Assembly: GCA_009801015.1 (NCBI GenBank)
Contig: VHZZ01001051.1
Coordinates: forward strand, 5,757 to 36,236
Direction: 5' to 3'
Length of the DNA stretch: 30,480 nucleotides
Origin: Silene noctiflora
Taxonomy: Eukaryota > Streptophyta > Magnoliopsida > Caryophyllales > Caryophyllaceae
Each line of letters opens with the position of its first letter. The first letter of the stretch is position 1. Under the pieces are notes generated by a model, which saw nothing but the letters and a program-made list of their open reading frames with translations, did no database searches and was not told the origin of the DNA. A program made the position numbers and the translations under genes. Positions 1 to 9,587 of the stretch are shown here, piece by piece.

Positions 1-76
1 TTTATATTATAAATTCATTATTCTCGGGTGTTACAATTATGTAGACGCACTATTGAAGAGGACACCTACTCCAACA
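1..76 (-). repeat. Partial 3' LTR of the copia fossil
   Basis: The right edge at 76 is the LTR start on the minus strand (TGTTGGAGTAGG...). It is directly preceded on that strand by a polypurine tract. The last 40 bases repeat the outer tip of the 5' LTR at 9548-9587 with one mismatch. The remainder of this LTR lies outside the window. Confidence 0.8.
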
Positions 77-88
77 ATCTCCCACTTG
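77..88 (-). other. Polypurine tract of the copia fossil
   Basis: On the minus strand the bases CAAGTGGGAGAT sit directly before the LTR start TGTTGG. This is the usual plant copia arrangement for plus-strand priming and fixes the 3' LTR boundary at 76. Confidence 0.8.
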
Positions 89-875
89 TCCGATACAAGT
101 GTGCGCTACCAATTCTATTGTCCGTTAAAATCTCTCACTCAATGCAAGGTGTCTTTCAGGTCATACTTGCACACGATCATATCATGAGTGGTTTCCTCGA
201 ACTGGAGAATAACTGTCTGACCGGATAATTTACTATAGATCTTATCTGAGCGTGGCCACGCATTTCCAGTCACATCTCATAGAGTGGCCTTGAGATATTA
301 ACCCCTAACAAGGGTGGACAATCCTGTTGACCTGTTTTTTTCGTTCGATACATATCACAATGACCCAGTAACTGTCCATCAGCCTCCTTTTATGGCGCGA
401 TCTAGGACAAAAAACAATGCCACCGGAAAATTATACCAACTCAGACAAATAGTCGCAAGTCTAAAGAATTGACTCAAAGGAATAAATAGAAATCCTTGCC
501 ACGACCAGGAGGACTCTATAAATGGTCACTGTCCGACAGAGTGTCACCACATTCTGCCTATGTAATCGACCAACCATCTCCATGACCTTATGGTGGTTGA
601 ACACACCATCAATCGATTTACAATCTAGTCACTCCGAGACGTCACCTTATTAAGTAACTAGGGATCAAAATACAATGTTAATCCAGTTCACATTAATAGG
701 ATTCAACGTTGTCAATACAACCTATTCCTATAAACAAAATATTTAAATTTAGATAAAACTGAACAATAGAGTTTATACACTAAAAAATCAAACGATAAAA
801 CAGATTATCATATATGAAAAAATTAGTATAATATCTAATTATTACATATCTCATAATCTACAGCAATTCAGGCAT
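89..875 (-). other. 3' non-coding stretch of the copia fossil
   Basis: About 790 bases lie between the end of RNase H and the PPT. I see no protein similarity here on either strand. Some copia lineages carry a long untranslated 3' segment, and that is the simplest reading. No separate insertion with recognisable ends was found. Confidence 0.5.
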
Positions 876-3800
876 TCATCTCAATCCCATAGAAACTACA
901 TGACTATCGTGCTTAGCTTGAGACAATGGCTTGGTTAAAGGATTAGAAACATTTTCATTTGTCCCAACCTTACAAATCGTTATTTCCTTCCTATCAACGT
1001 AATCTCTAATTACAAGAAATTTTCTAAGTACATGTCTAGACTTTTTACTAGACTTGGGCTCTTTCGCTTGGAAAATTGCCCCATTGTTATCACAATAAAT
1101 AGTGATAGGATCTTCTGCTGTAGAAATTACTCCTAGTCCATCTAAAAATTGTCGAATTCAAACAGCTTCCTTTGCAGCTTCGGCGATGTACTCACCTTCC
1201 GTTGTAGAAACTGTAATGACCGACTCTTTAAAACTTCTCCAGCAAACCGCTCCTCCATTTATCATAAAGACAAAACTAGCCTGGGATTTCAAATCATCCC
1301 TATCTGGTTGGAAACTGGCATCCATGTAACCTTTTACAGGTAACTCAGAATCCCCTCTAAACACTAAGAATGAATCCTTTGTCATTCTCAAGTACTTAAG
1401 AATATTCTTGACGGCTATCCAGTGACTCTCACCTGGATTCTTTGGGTAACGACTTGTCATACTGAAAGCATACGAGACGTCGGGACGGGTGCACATCATA
1501 ACGTACATGATCGATCCAATAGCGGAAGCATAAGGAAGCGATTTCATGCGTTCAATATCCTTAGGCTCAGTAGGACACTGTGACTTACTCAAATTAATCC
1601 CATTACCTATCGGCAGAAATCCTCTCTTAGAGTTTTTCATATTGAACCGGTCAAGAATCTTATCAATATAAGCCTCTTGACTCAAAGCTAAAATCCTTTT
1701 AGATCTATCTCTATAGATCCGGATACCTAATATGCGCTGAGCTTCTCCCAAGTCTTTCATTTGGAAATGATTTCCTAACCATTCCTTTTCCGAAGTAAGC
1801 ATTAGAACATCATTCTCAATGAGAAGTATGTCATCCACATACAAGACTAGGAAAAAAACCTTGCTCCCACTAAACTTCATGTATAAACATGGCTCTTCAA
1901 CACTTCGAGAAAAACCATTCTGTTTAATAACATGATCAAAGCGATGATTCCAACTCCTTGATGCTTACTTAAGACCATAAATGGATCTTTTAAGTTTGCA
2001 TACTTTGTTAGGATTTTTAGGATCCACAAAACCTTTAGGTTGTGTCATATACACATCCTCTTCCAGAAACCCGTTCAGGAAGGCGGTCTTGACATCCATT
2101 TGCCATATTTCATAGTCATGAAATGCATCAATCACTAACATAATCCGAACAGATCTTAGCATAGCAGCTGGTGCAAAAGTTTCGTCATAGTGTAAACAAT
2201 GAACCTGGGTGAAACCTTTCGCCATCAATCTAGCTTTGTAGACATATTTATGTCCATCCAAGCCGACCTTGATCTTAAAGATCCATTTAAACTGAAGAGG
2301 TATGACATCTTCAGGTAAATCTACCAAGTCCCATACCTGATTGTCGTACATGGAATCCATTTCGGATCGCATGGCCTCAAGCCATTGTTTGGAGTCGGGA
2401 CTAGATATAACCGCTTTATAGGTCACAGGTTCGTAACTTTCTAAAAGTAACACGTCATAATCACCATCCTGTTCGATAACTCCTAAATATCTATTAAGCT
2501 AGCGACTAATTCTACCTGACCTCCTAGGTTCCGAAGGAATTACAACTGATTCAGATGCAGGAGGAACATCTTCTTGTGCAACCTCCTCAGTTTGTGGCTC
2601 TTGAACTTTAGAAAGTTCAAATTTTATCCCACTCCGTCTTCTAGAAATAAAATCCTTTTCTAGAAAGACAACATCGCAAGACACAAACACTTTGCCCTCT
2701 TGACGGTGATAGAAATAATATCCACGAGTTTCCTTCGGATAACCCACAAAGAAACACTTGTCGGATCAGGGAGCTAACTTATCGTCATACTTTCTATTGA
2801 CATAAGCTTCATAACCCCATACACGAAGAAACGACAAGTTAGAGACCTTCCCTTTCCATATCTCATATGGAGTTTTCTCGGCTGCTTTAGTTGGACTTTG
2901 ATTTGTGAAAATATTGCAGAAAAGAGTGTGAAACCCCAAAATGAGTCAGGTAGCTCAGTTTGACTCATCATGGATCGAACCATATCTAATAAAGTTTGAC
3001 TCCTTCTTTTAGCCACACCATTCAACTGTAGTGTGCCTGGAGGAGTCAATTGTGAAACAATTCCACAGTCTTTCAGGTGATTATCAAAGTTATTACTGAG
3101 ATATTTCCCTCCACGATCTTATCGTAAGGCTTTTATCTTTCTTTGAAGTCGGTTCTCTACTTCATTTTGGAACTCCTTGAACTGTTCAAGAGCTTCACTT
3201 TTATGTCTTATTAAGAAGATAAAACCATATCTACCTAAATCATCAGTAAAAGTGATGAAGTAGTCATAGCCACCTCTGTCTGTTATTGTCATTGGACCAC
3301 ATACATCGGTATGTATAAGACCCAACAACTCACTGGCTTATGTACCCTTTCCAGTAACAGGGTTACGAGTCATTTTGCCAAGTAAACAAGATTCGCATAT
3401 GTCATAAGTTTCAAAATCGAATGGCTTGAGAACTCCTGTGGATACGAATCTCTTTATACGTTTCTCGTTTATATGACCTAATCGACAATGCCAGAGGTAA
3501 GATTGATCTGAGTCACCTGTTTTGAGCCTTTTAATGTATATATGATAAACATCTTTAGTTAGATCAAGAATGTATATTCCACCAATTGCAATGGCTTGGC
3601 CATAAACCAAATCATCATATGTAAAGGTGAGACAATTGTTTTTAATCACAAATGTTAAACCTTCTGTGTCTAACACAGAAATGGAAATTATATTCTTGCT
3701 AAGAGTTGGAAAATAATAACAATTATTTAAGTTCAACTTTTGGCCTGATCCTAAATTGATTACATATGTCCCTACAGAAACAGGTCCTACTCTATCTTCG

Positions 3801-4069
3801 TTTCCCATTCGTAGGTCAATGTCACATTTTACTAGACGCCGTACGTTAATTAACCCTTGTAAGTGATTACAACGGTGTGAACCACAAACTGTATTAAATA
3901 ACCATGTCGTGGTACTAGCATAGTTTATGTCTATCATATAAACATTGGAGGAAAAAGAACTTGCTAGCGTCATATGTTCAGCTTCCTTATCTTCCAAATT
4001 TTCAGGATAATTTCTATTTCTTTTTAACCTCGTCTTGTCCTTAACATTAACGGCCAAGATTTCCTTCAC
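876..4069 (-). pseudogene. Copia pol remnant (protease, integrase, RT, RNase H)
   Basis: In minus-strand order the recognisable parts are as follows. Aspartic protease-like and GAG-pre-integrase segments lie at about 3340-4070, with WHCRLGHINEKR and a CESCLLGKM zinc-binding tail. The integrase core lies at about 2770-3330 (IHTDVCGPM, FITFTDD, PDSFWG). Reverse transcriptase lies at about 1650-2450 (WIFKIK, KARLMAKGF, QMDVKTAFLNG, then the catalytic LYVDDILL). RNase H lies at about 876-1330 (GYMDASFQ, then TKPLSQAKHDSH near the end). Domain order PR-INT-RT-RH is diagnostic for Ty1/copia. The YLWHCRLGHINEKRI style is common in long plant copias, but I cannot assign a lineage safely. The gene is broken in several places and is a fossil; no function is expected. 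Confidence 0.9.
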
Positions 4070-4351
4070 AAACTCCCAGTAATTTGTGCATTATTCTCTA
4101 CATAAGAGGATCTAACAACGTTTGTCGCACAAGTATAAGATTTGTTTGAACGAGTTTCAACAAATTTTTGCATTATTTTGTCTGCTTTAACGTCTTTATG
4201 GAAATTCACCTCTCAATCATTAAAAATGTTATTTTCCAAGGGAACTCTATGCAAGGATGAACGCGGCTGTGAATATTGAGAAGCGGATTAAATGTCATTT
4301 GTTGTCATTTCGCGATAAAATACTACAAAACGGAAAAAGGAAATATTAACA
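4070..4351. other. Unassigned stretch between copia pol and the N-flanked repeat
   Basis: AT-rich sequence with no convincing reading frame. It lies where a copia gag or gag-pol junction would be expected on the minus strand, but I cannot recognise a gag or a zinc knuckle. It may be decayed gag or leader of the copia fossil. Confidence 0.4.
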
Positions 4352-4540
4352 TTTATCGTATAAATTACTCGTGAAACAATTTCAACAGAGTTAAAGAAAT
4401 TAACATTTATATAATGATCTCTCACCTAAATTATATAAATGATCCNTTTATCGTATAAATTACTCGTGAAACAATTTCAACAGAGTTAAAGAAATTAACA
4501 TTTATATAATGATCTCTCACCTAAATTATATAAATGATCC
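4352..4540. repeat. Exact 94-bp direct duplication around a single N (probable assembly join)
   Basis: Bases 4352-4445 and 4447-4540 are identical over 94 positions, separated only by an N at 4446. The sequence is otherwise ordinary AT-rich DNA. Perfect identity in a region of decayed elements, with an ambiguous base exactly between the copies, is what two overlapping contig ends joined without merging would give. A real recent tandem duplication is possible but less likely. Confidence 0.85.
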
Positions 4541-4564
4541 CAAGATCCGTCTCTAAATAACTCT

Positions 4565-4985
4565 CGGCCCAGGTCCCGTCCCCGGCTTCAACTCTACACT
4601 GAAGTCGATATCTCTCTGCGGTGGTATCTTGGTATCTAATCTGGAAAAAAACATCCCCGAACTCACCCACCACTGGTATCTCCATAATTAATGGCTCCTC
4701 TATCCTAGTGACTTTTACGTGGCATAGAATCATAGGATAGCTCTTCTTCAGGTACGACTTCAATGTCCCTGCTGCGATGATCTTGACTTTGGGTTTGATC
4801 ACAAACCCATGGTAAGACACTCTAACTCCCTTAATCCTTTTCCAAGTGACTGTCTTCTGATGACAATCTATAATAGCACCATATCTCCCCAACCAATCTA
4901 TCCCGACTATGACCTCAAACCCATCCATAGGAAACTCAAACAAATCAACCGGAAAGTTGACTTGTCCAACAAATTCAGAACCTGG
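4565..4985 (-). pseudogene. Gypsy-A protease to RT-start fragment
   Basis: The minus strand encodes VDLFEFPMDGFEVIVGIDWL, the retropepsin-like downstream motif of Tekay-type chromoviruses, followed by a linker toward reverse transcriptase (SYHGFVIKPKVK, IPVVGEFGDVF). The same segment occurs in gypsy-B at about 14050-14460 with high similarity. Only this small part of pol is kept in gypsy-A. It is a broken fossil. Confidence 0.8.
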
Positions 4986-5006
4986 CCAGAAATACCCAGA
5001 AAACAC

Positions 5007-5174
5007 ACTCGATCGAGTACGTAACGTACTCGGTCGAGCAGACCCCACTCGATCGAGTGCCTCGCACACTAGCTCGGTCGAGTCGACAACTTACAGGGAT
5101 TCTGTCCAAAACACCAATTTATCCACTCGGTCGAGTTACCCATACTCGGCCGAGTCCCCCTCACTCGGTCGAGT
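5007..5174. repeat. Palindrome array in the gypsy-A leader (7 copies of ACTCGRTCGAGT)
   Basis: Copies start at 5007, 5028, 5047, 5072, 5125, 5144 and 5163. Most are perfect 12-base palindromes: ACTCGATCGAGT, or the one-step variants ACTCGGTCGAGT and ACTCGGCCGAGT. Steps are 19-25 bases apart from one larger gap. The array lies between the PBS (5538-5549) and the coding remnant, so it is in the transcribed leader. Confidence 0.9.
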
Positions 5175-5537
5175 CATGCCATATACGAACTATCCCCGTG
5201 CTTATATAATACATAAATCACACATATAGACTTAACATGTTACTAACTACATATCAGTAGTTCATCCATCACATTCAATAACTCAACTCATATCCACATA
5301 CTTCACATATCCTCCATATAACTCACACATGTAACATCCAAAAATACATATGAAACATAAAGGCATATAACGACCCTTGACACTCCATAGTGACCGGTTA
5401 CAAGTTGTAAAAGAAAAAATGCGGCTTTAGAACGTCTCCCAGGCCTTTGCGGTGGCTCTAAACAACTCCTACCCGGGTTCATTTTATTTAGACACCCTAT
5501 GTTCATTTGTTCATTGGTTTTAGGTTCCAAAATCGTC
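5175..5537 (-). other. Gypsy-A leader between primer site and palindrome array
   Basis: About 360 bases align by eye with the gypsy-B leader at about 16213-16577, including a CCCGGGT box and flanking text. No protein was recognised; this is untranslated leader. Confidence 0.7.
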
Positions 5538-5549
5538 GCTCTGATACCA
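5538..5549 (-). other. tRNA-iMet primer binding site of gypsy-A
   Basis: The minus strand reads TGGTATCAGAGC, the perfect 12-base complement of the initiator methionine tRNA 3' end used by most plant gypsy elements. It begins three bases inside the LTR edge at 5553. Confidence 0.9.
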
Positions 5550-6710
5550 CTTTGTAACACCCTATTACCCCAAGGCACCATACAAGGACTACCTCAAGAT
5601 ATGGAAGTACTACCATCTCGGTTACCCGAGGTAGTGTACATCATAGAAACCATAATGAAACATAATTTAAGATTAACTTATTAAAAGGTTACAAAATTCC
5701 AAAATACAAATACAAAACCAAAATCCAAAACTGTGATAAGAGTATAAAAACGTGACATGCGGAAGCTAAACTACAAAACGGTCGATGATGACTCAGCCTT
5801 ACCAATCCCCGCAGAAACATCAACAAAGATAATCATCATCACCTGCTAAGCCAACTGCTCACCATCCCCGAATGGATCACCACAGTTTTAAAAACATAAA
5901 CGAGGTCAGTCAACTATACAACAATACGATATACAGTAAAACATACACATCCATAGTAACTGTAACCAAACATCCTCATTATCCATAGTAACCAATAACT
6001 TATTACACCCCGGGTGGTGTAGCCCTGCCAGATTACCCATTACAGCAGGTAACTCTCGCCGCCACTGGGGACCGCAGCCGTACCACCTAAGCCCCGCTCA
6101 TCGCAACGAGCGAACCCAAGTCCATTAATGTGAACATCCCCCTTGCGTCGAGAAACATAAGAGGCGAACAATGGGGGTGAGACTATCTCTCGCAATGGCT
6201 CACAATCCAATACCAACACCAACGGAAACACCAATACAATATCCATATCCAAACCATAACATCCATATAACTCAAGCATAAAGTAATCATAAAGATCATC
6301 ACATTATACCACATACTGTTCTACAATCGACTGAGTAGGGAAACCCTACCTGATAAGCAAATTCCAATCACCACGGCACAAATCTAGAAGGCTTCTTATA
6401 CGAAATCTCCTCCTAGAATGCAAGTAATCAATAAATACAAAGGATAATGCAAACTAATCCCAAAACCCCCAAAATCACCCAAATTAGGGTTTCACTAACT
6501 ACATCAAAACCATAAAAGACTAGACCAAGAAATTACCCAAATGATTGCAAAAGCAAGGATGTGAAAATCCCCACAAAAGATGAACTTTACGCCTTGGATT
6601 GATAGGAATTGAATAGAAACAGTTCTACGTCGTTTAGTTTGTGAAAAAGGTGCTTAAAGTGTTTAAGAAATGTTTTAACTTTAAAAATGCGATTATCGGC
6701 TAATTCCGTT

Positions 6711-6720
6711 CTATTTATAT
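6711..6720 (-). promoter_or_regulatory. TATA box of the gypsy-A LTR
   Basis: The minus strand reads ATATAAATAG, a good plant TATA box, preceded by a CCGCGG box and about 32 bases downstream of the nearest palindrome of the U3 array. This marks the U3/R promoter of the LTR. I infer a transcription start some 30 bases further along the minus strand. Confidence 0.75.
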
Positions 6721-6752
6721 CAAACCGCGGAAAATCCCGTAAATAACAGGAC

Positions 6753-6931
6753 ACTCGGTCGAGTACGCGACACTATACCGAGTAAGACACACTTGACCAA
6801 GTGCAAGACACTCGATCGAGTACGCCACACTCGACCGAGTGCTAACACACTCGCCCGAGTTCACAACAAATAGAACACTGACAAACTACAAACGACAGCT
6901 ACTCAGTCGAGTGCCCCATACTTGGTCGAGT
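6753..6931. repeat. Palindrome array in U3 of gypsy-A (8 copies, 6+2)
   Basis: Copies start at 6753, 6772, 6791, 6810, 6829 and 6849, then 6901 and 6920. Steps are 19, 19, 19, 19 and 20 bases, then a gap, then 19. Exact copies are ACTCGGTCGAGT, ACTCGATCGAGT and ACTCGACCGAGT; some have one or two changes. The array lies between the LTR outer end and the TATA box, the usual place for enhancer elements. Confidence 0.9.
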
Positions 6932-6960
6932 AGCCCAGGTCATAAAACCGATGTATTACA

Positions 6961-7220
6961 GTCTTCCCTCCTTAAAAACGAACTTCGTCCCCAAAGTTCA
7001 AACCCCTACCTGTAAAAACAACACTAATGCTGACCAAAACCGAAACATACTCTAACCATAACCACACCATGACAAAAACCGTGATCAACCAACCCGAAAC
7101 ACACATAAAACGGACTCCAAACTGTCCCAAAACCACATGCGATCATCTCCTACCCCCTAAAAAGAACAAGGTTAAGTCCCCGTAACCAACCATACCTGAA
7201 CAAGGTTACATTCATTCAAA
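6961..7220 (-). other. PPT and 3' internal end of a gypsy element, beside the gypsy-A LTR
   Basis: The minus strand reads TTAAGGAGGGAAGAC directly before the LTR start, preceded by GGGGACGAAGTTCG, which is the standard 3' end of Tekay-type gypsy elements. The following ~240 bases are non-coding and grade into AT-rich copia leader at about 7220-7250. The exact boundary is uncertain. Confidence 0.75.
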
Positions 7221-7229
7221 AAAGGCAAA

Positions 7230-8283
7230 ATAAAAATTAAATTTAAACATGCTCTAAAATGCCAAATCGCCCTATTAACCATCATTTTGGTATAAAGCAC
7301 GAAATAGTGGAAAAATAAGCGATTTTTAACCATTAAAAAATCAGAAATTAGTACTTAAATCAAATTTAACCACAAAATGACTTCCCAGACTGTAAAAAAA
7401 ATTCCAATTAAAAAATTAAATTATGAAAAAATCCAAATCGTGAAATCAAATAATTCCAATTAAATAATTAAATTATGAAAAAATTCAAAATAATTTTTTC
7501 TAACATTCTGAAACATTTTCCAGAACCCAAAAATGTAAAAAAAATTTACCAAAAATTTCGATTAAAGTTTGAGAAAATTATGGTTACATTTCATCGGTTT
7601 TATCACATAAAAACCAATAAACATGCAAAAATTAATCAAATTAATTTTCAAAATTTACATCCAATTTATAAAACTTGAAAGTAACCTTAGATAAATTTCT
7701 CATGCCATAAAATTCATTTTAATGATTTTTATCAAATATAATCACATTTTATTGACTTTTACCTATTAAAAATCAATAATCATGCAAAATTAATCAAATT
7801 AATTTCCTAAATTCATTTATAATGAATAATACATGCAAGTGATCATATGAAAAATTTTCAAATCCAGGAAAAAACGTTTTTCATAATTTTATGTAAAATT
7901 ATCACTTTTTATTGATTTTATCATATAAAAATCAATACACATGCAAAATTAAACAAATAAATTTCGAAAATCTACTTACACTAAGTAAATATGCATGTAT
8001 GATCATATAAAAAAGTCCTGGCCATAATTAACATGCAACTAATTTTAGTTAACTATTAACCAATTTTATGCATATTAAGTCGGTTTTTAATCGAAATGAT
8101 CAATTAATTAGCAATAAAATTCCATAATTAACCAAATTTGACCAAAAAAATTTTTAAGTGAGTATGCATACATGCAACAAAAATTTTCGTGCCATAACTT
8201 ATTATACACAAAAAATCCATTTCTATAAAGTTATCTTATAACTCGATAAAAATGCATAAAATCGATATGCATGCAACAACTGT
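7230..8283 (-). other. AT-rich copia leader with a 159-bp tandem repeat
   Basis: The stretch between the gypsy-A remnant and the copia PBS is very AT-rich with no credible gene. It contains three degenerate copies of a repeat anchored on CATGCAAAA at 7622, 7781 and 7940, exactly 159 bases apart, each followed by an ATTAATCAAATTAATTT-like text. A smaller repeat (ATTCCAATTAAA at 7401 and 7453) lies just before. Apparent small frames here are chance. Confidence 0.6.
7560..8030. repeat. Three-unit 159-bp tandem repeat in the copia leader
   Basis: Three units are seen by eye with anchors at 7622, 7781 and 7940. Shared elements in each unit are a TTTTATCA...AAAAATCAATA stretch, CATGCAAAA and a run of ATTAA-rich text. 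Copies have diverged, so this is not recent. Tandem repeats in leaders are known from several plant LTR elements. Confidence 0.65.
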
Positions 8284-8295
8284 GATCTGATACCA
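8284..8295 (-). other. tRNA-iMet primer binding site of the copia fossil
   Basis: The minus strand reads TGGTATCAGATC directly after the 5' LTR; ten of twelve bases match the standard TGGTATCAGAGC. It fixes the inner edge of the LTR at 8298. Confidence 0.8.
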
Positions 8296-8297
8296 CT

Positions 8298-9587
8298 TGA
8301 AAGTTCTAGACCCCTAATTAGACATCTCTAATTAGTTACCAAATTACATATTAATTTATTTTGTGTGATCTAGTTACATGCATGCAAATATGATGGCTTA
8401 AACATAAATAAGTAAGATAGAAAAATCCTCACATTGGGTAAAATGGCTATAAGACAACCACAATAGTTGTCTTATGGAACTCTACAAGCTTTGGATGATC
8501 CTCCAACCTTAGTCTCCAATGTAGAAGACCTCCTTAGGTTTCACCCAAGACTAGCCCAAAATAATCCTAAAATTATTAACTAGATAATAATAGGATTACT
8601 TGTATAATATGTAATATTATTACACTAATAATATTAGTTAATGTATATTATTGTTGTGAGAATATTTGATGAAGATTTGATCAAGGTTTTGATGAAGAAT
8701 ATGAAGAAAATTGGTCCTTTTCTTCCTCAAGAAAAATGGCCAAAAGGAGATATAAGGAGAACTTTTTGTCTTAAAATCATCATCCTATTATGTGTGTATG
8801 TGGGGGGTATATATAGCAAAATGAAATGTAAACAATTGACATACAATTGTTAGTGGGTGGGTGCCAAACCACATGGGTGACACACACTACCAAAATAGTA
8901 ACTCATAAAGAGTATTTTGGGTCCATTTTGATTTCCGACATTTGTCCCACAACTCCTTATAAGACTTATATTTAATTATTTTATATAATTAAATATAAAT
9001 TTAATTTAATTCAATTATTTAACACTTAAATAATACTAATTAAATATTAATGTACACTTAACTTTTAAGTGATATTTTCCCATTTTATCAATATAAAACG
9101 TGTCTTATAATAATTAATTAGCTAATTTTTTCAACCTCTTGTAAATATTATTAACTAATTACCTCCGGCTCACAATATACACACATATCGTAATAATTTA
9201 GTTAATTAACTATTAATTACTAAATTTCGTCTATTTATTAATCAATTATCACATAGTTGAATAATAAATTCCTTTGGCCCAAGTTCGTAACTCGTCATCA
9301 ATTAACAAATTCACTTGACTTAATAAAAACTCAAATTATACAAAATACAAATTATATATTGTATCCTAAACAAATAATTAGTTTTCTTTTTGGGCATCAT
9401 CCTATAGGTGTGACCGAAAGGAGTCAATTAATCACTGTCGTCTTACGATAGTAACGTCAAACTCTAGTCAGCCGAGCGTTACCGATTTATGTTAATCAAC
9501 TGACAAATAAAATGTTATATCCTTTATATTCCTTTTAATGAGATTTATTATGTAGACGCGCTATTGAAGAGGACACCTACTCCAACA
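8298..9587 (-). repeat. 5' LTR of the copia fossil (1290 bp)
   Basis: On the minus strand it starts TGTTGGAGTAGG at 9587 and ends CTTTCA at 8298, beside the primer site. A TATATATA box on the minus strand is at 8808-8815, giving a plausible U3 of about 770 bases. The tip matches 37-76 with one mismatch in 40. Small frames inside (for example 8641-8853 and 9257-9451) show no known product and are treated as chance. Confidence 0.85.
8808..8815 (-). promoter_or_regulatory. TATA box of the copia 5' LTR
   Basis: The minus strand reads GCTATATATACCCCCC across this site. It is the best TATA in the LTR and sits at a sensible distance from both LTR ends. Confidence 0.6.

Larger units (their letters stand above)
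5553..6960 (-). repeat. LTR of gypsy-A (1408 bp)
   Basis: The minus-strand LTR begins TGTAATAC at 6960 and ends GTGTTACA at 5553, giving TG...CA ends with a short TGTAA/TTACA inverted tip. PBS and PPT abut the two edges exactly. U3 carries the palindrome array (6753-6931), followed by a TATA box (6711-6720). It shares its layout and much sequence with the gypsy-B LTR at 16593-17968. An apparent minus-strand frame near 6040-6280 is LTR sequence and has no recognisable product. Confidence 0.9.
4555..7220 (-). mobile_element. Gypsy-A: reduced Tekay-like Ty3/gypsy remnant with one LTR in its middle
   Basis: On the minus strand the order is 3' internal end with PPT (about 6961-7220), LTR (5553-6960), PBS, leader with palindrome array, then a protease/RT-start fragment (about 4565-4985). 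The single LTR therefore has a PPT on one side and a PBS on the other, as in the junction of a one-LTR circle or in the product of recombination between tandem copies. The pol fragment closely resembles the matching part of gypsy-B near 14050-14460. Gag and most of pol are absent. Outer limits are approximate, and I could not identify a target-site duplication. It lies in the leader/gag region of the copia fossil, so it is younger than that element. Confidence 0.7.
1..9587 (-). mobile_element. Ty1/copia retrotransposon fossil, host to a nested gypsy remnant
   Basis: Read on the minus strand, the parts are in the order expected of a copia element: 5' LTR (8298-9587), tRNA-iMet primer site, leader, pol (protease, integrase, RT, RNase H in copia order), a long 3' non-coding stretch, PPT, and the start of a 3' LTR that runs off the window at position 1. 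The LTR tips at 37-76 and 9548-9587 are 40 bases long with one mismatch. Farther in, the two LTRs do not align well by eye, so they may be old or the two halves may belong to related but separate insertions. A gypsy remnant occupies about 4555-7220. I see no clear gag. The element is broken, with at least half a dozen breaks in pol. It lies inside a Tat-type gag, and bases after the LTR at 9588-9592 (ggtgg) would be one target-site copy; the other is outside the window. Confidence 0.75.

Noticed and set aside
1102-1343. Plus-strand frames over the copia RNase H
   Set aside because: They are antisense shadows of the copia pol remnant.
5007-6931. Palindrome arrays as a CRISPR array
   Set aside because: The repeats are 12 bases with 7-9-base spacers in a plant LTR element; there are no long uniform repeats, unique spacers or cas genes.
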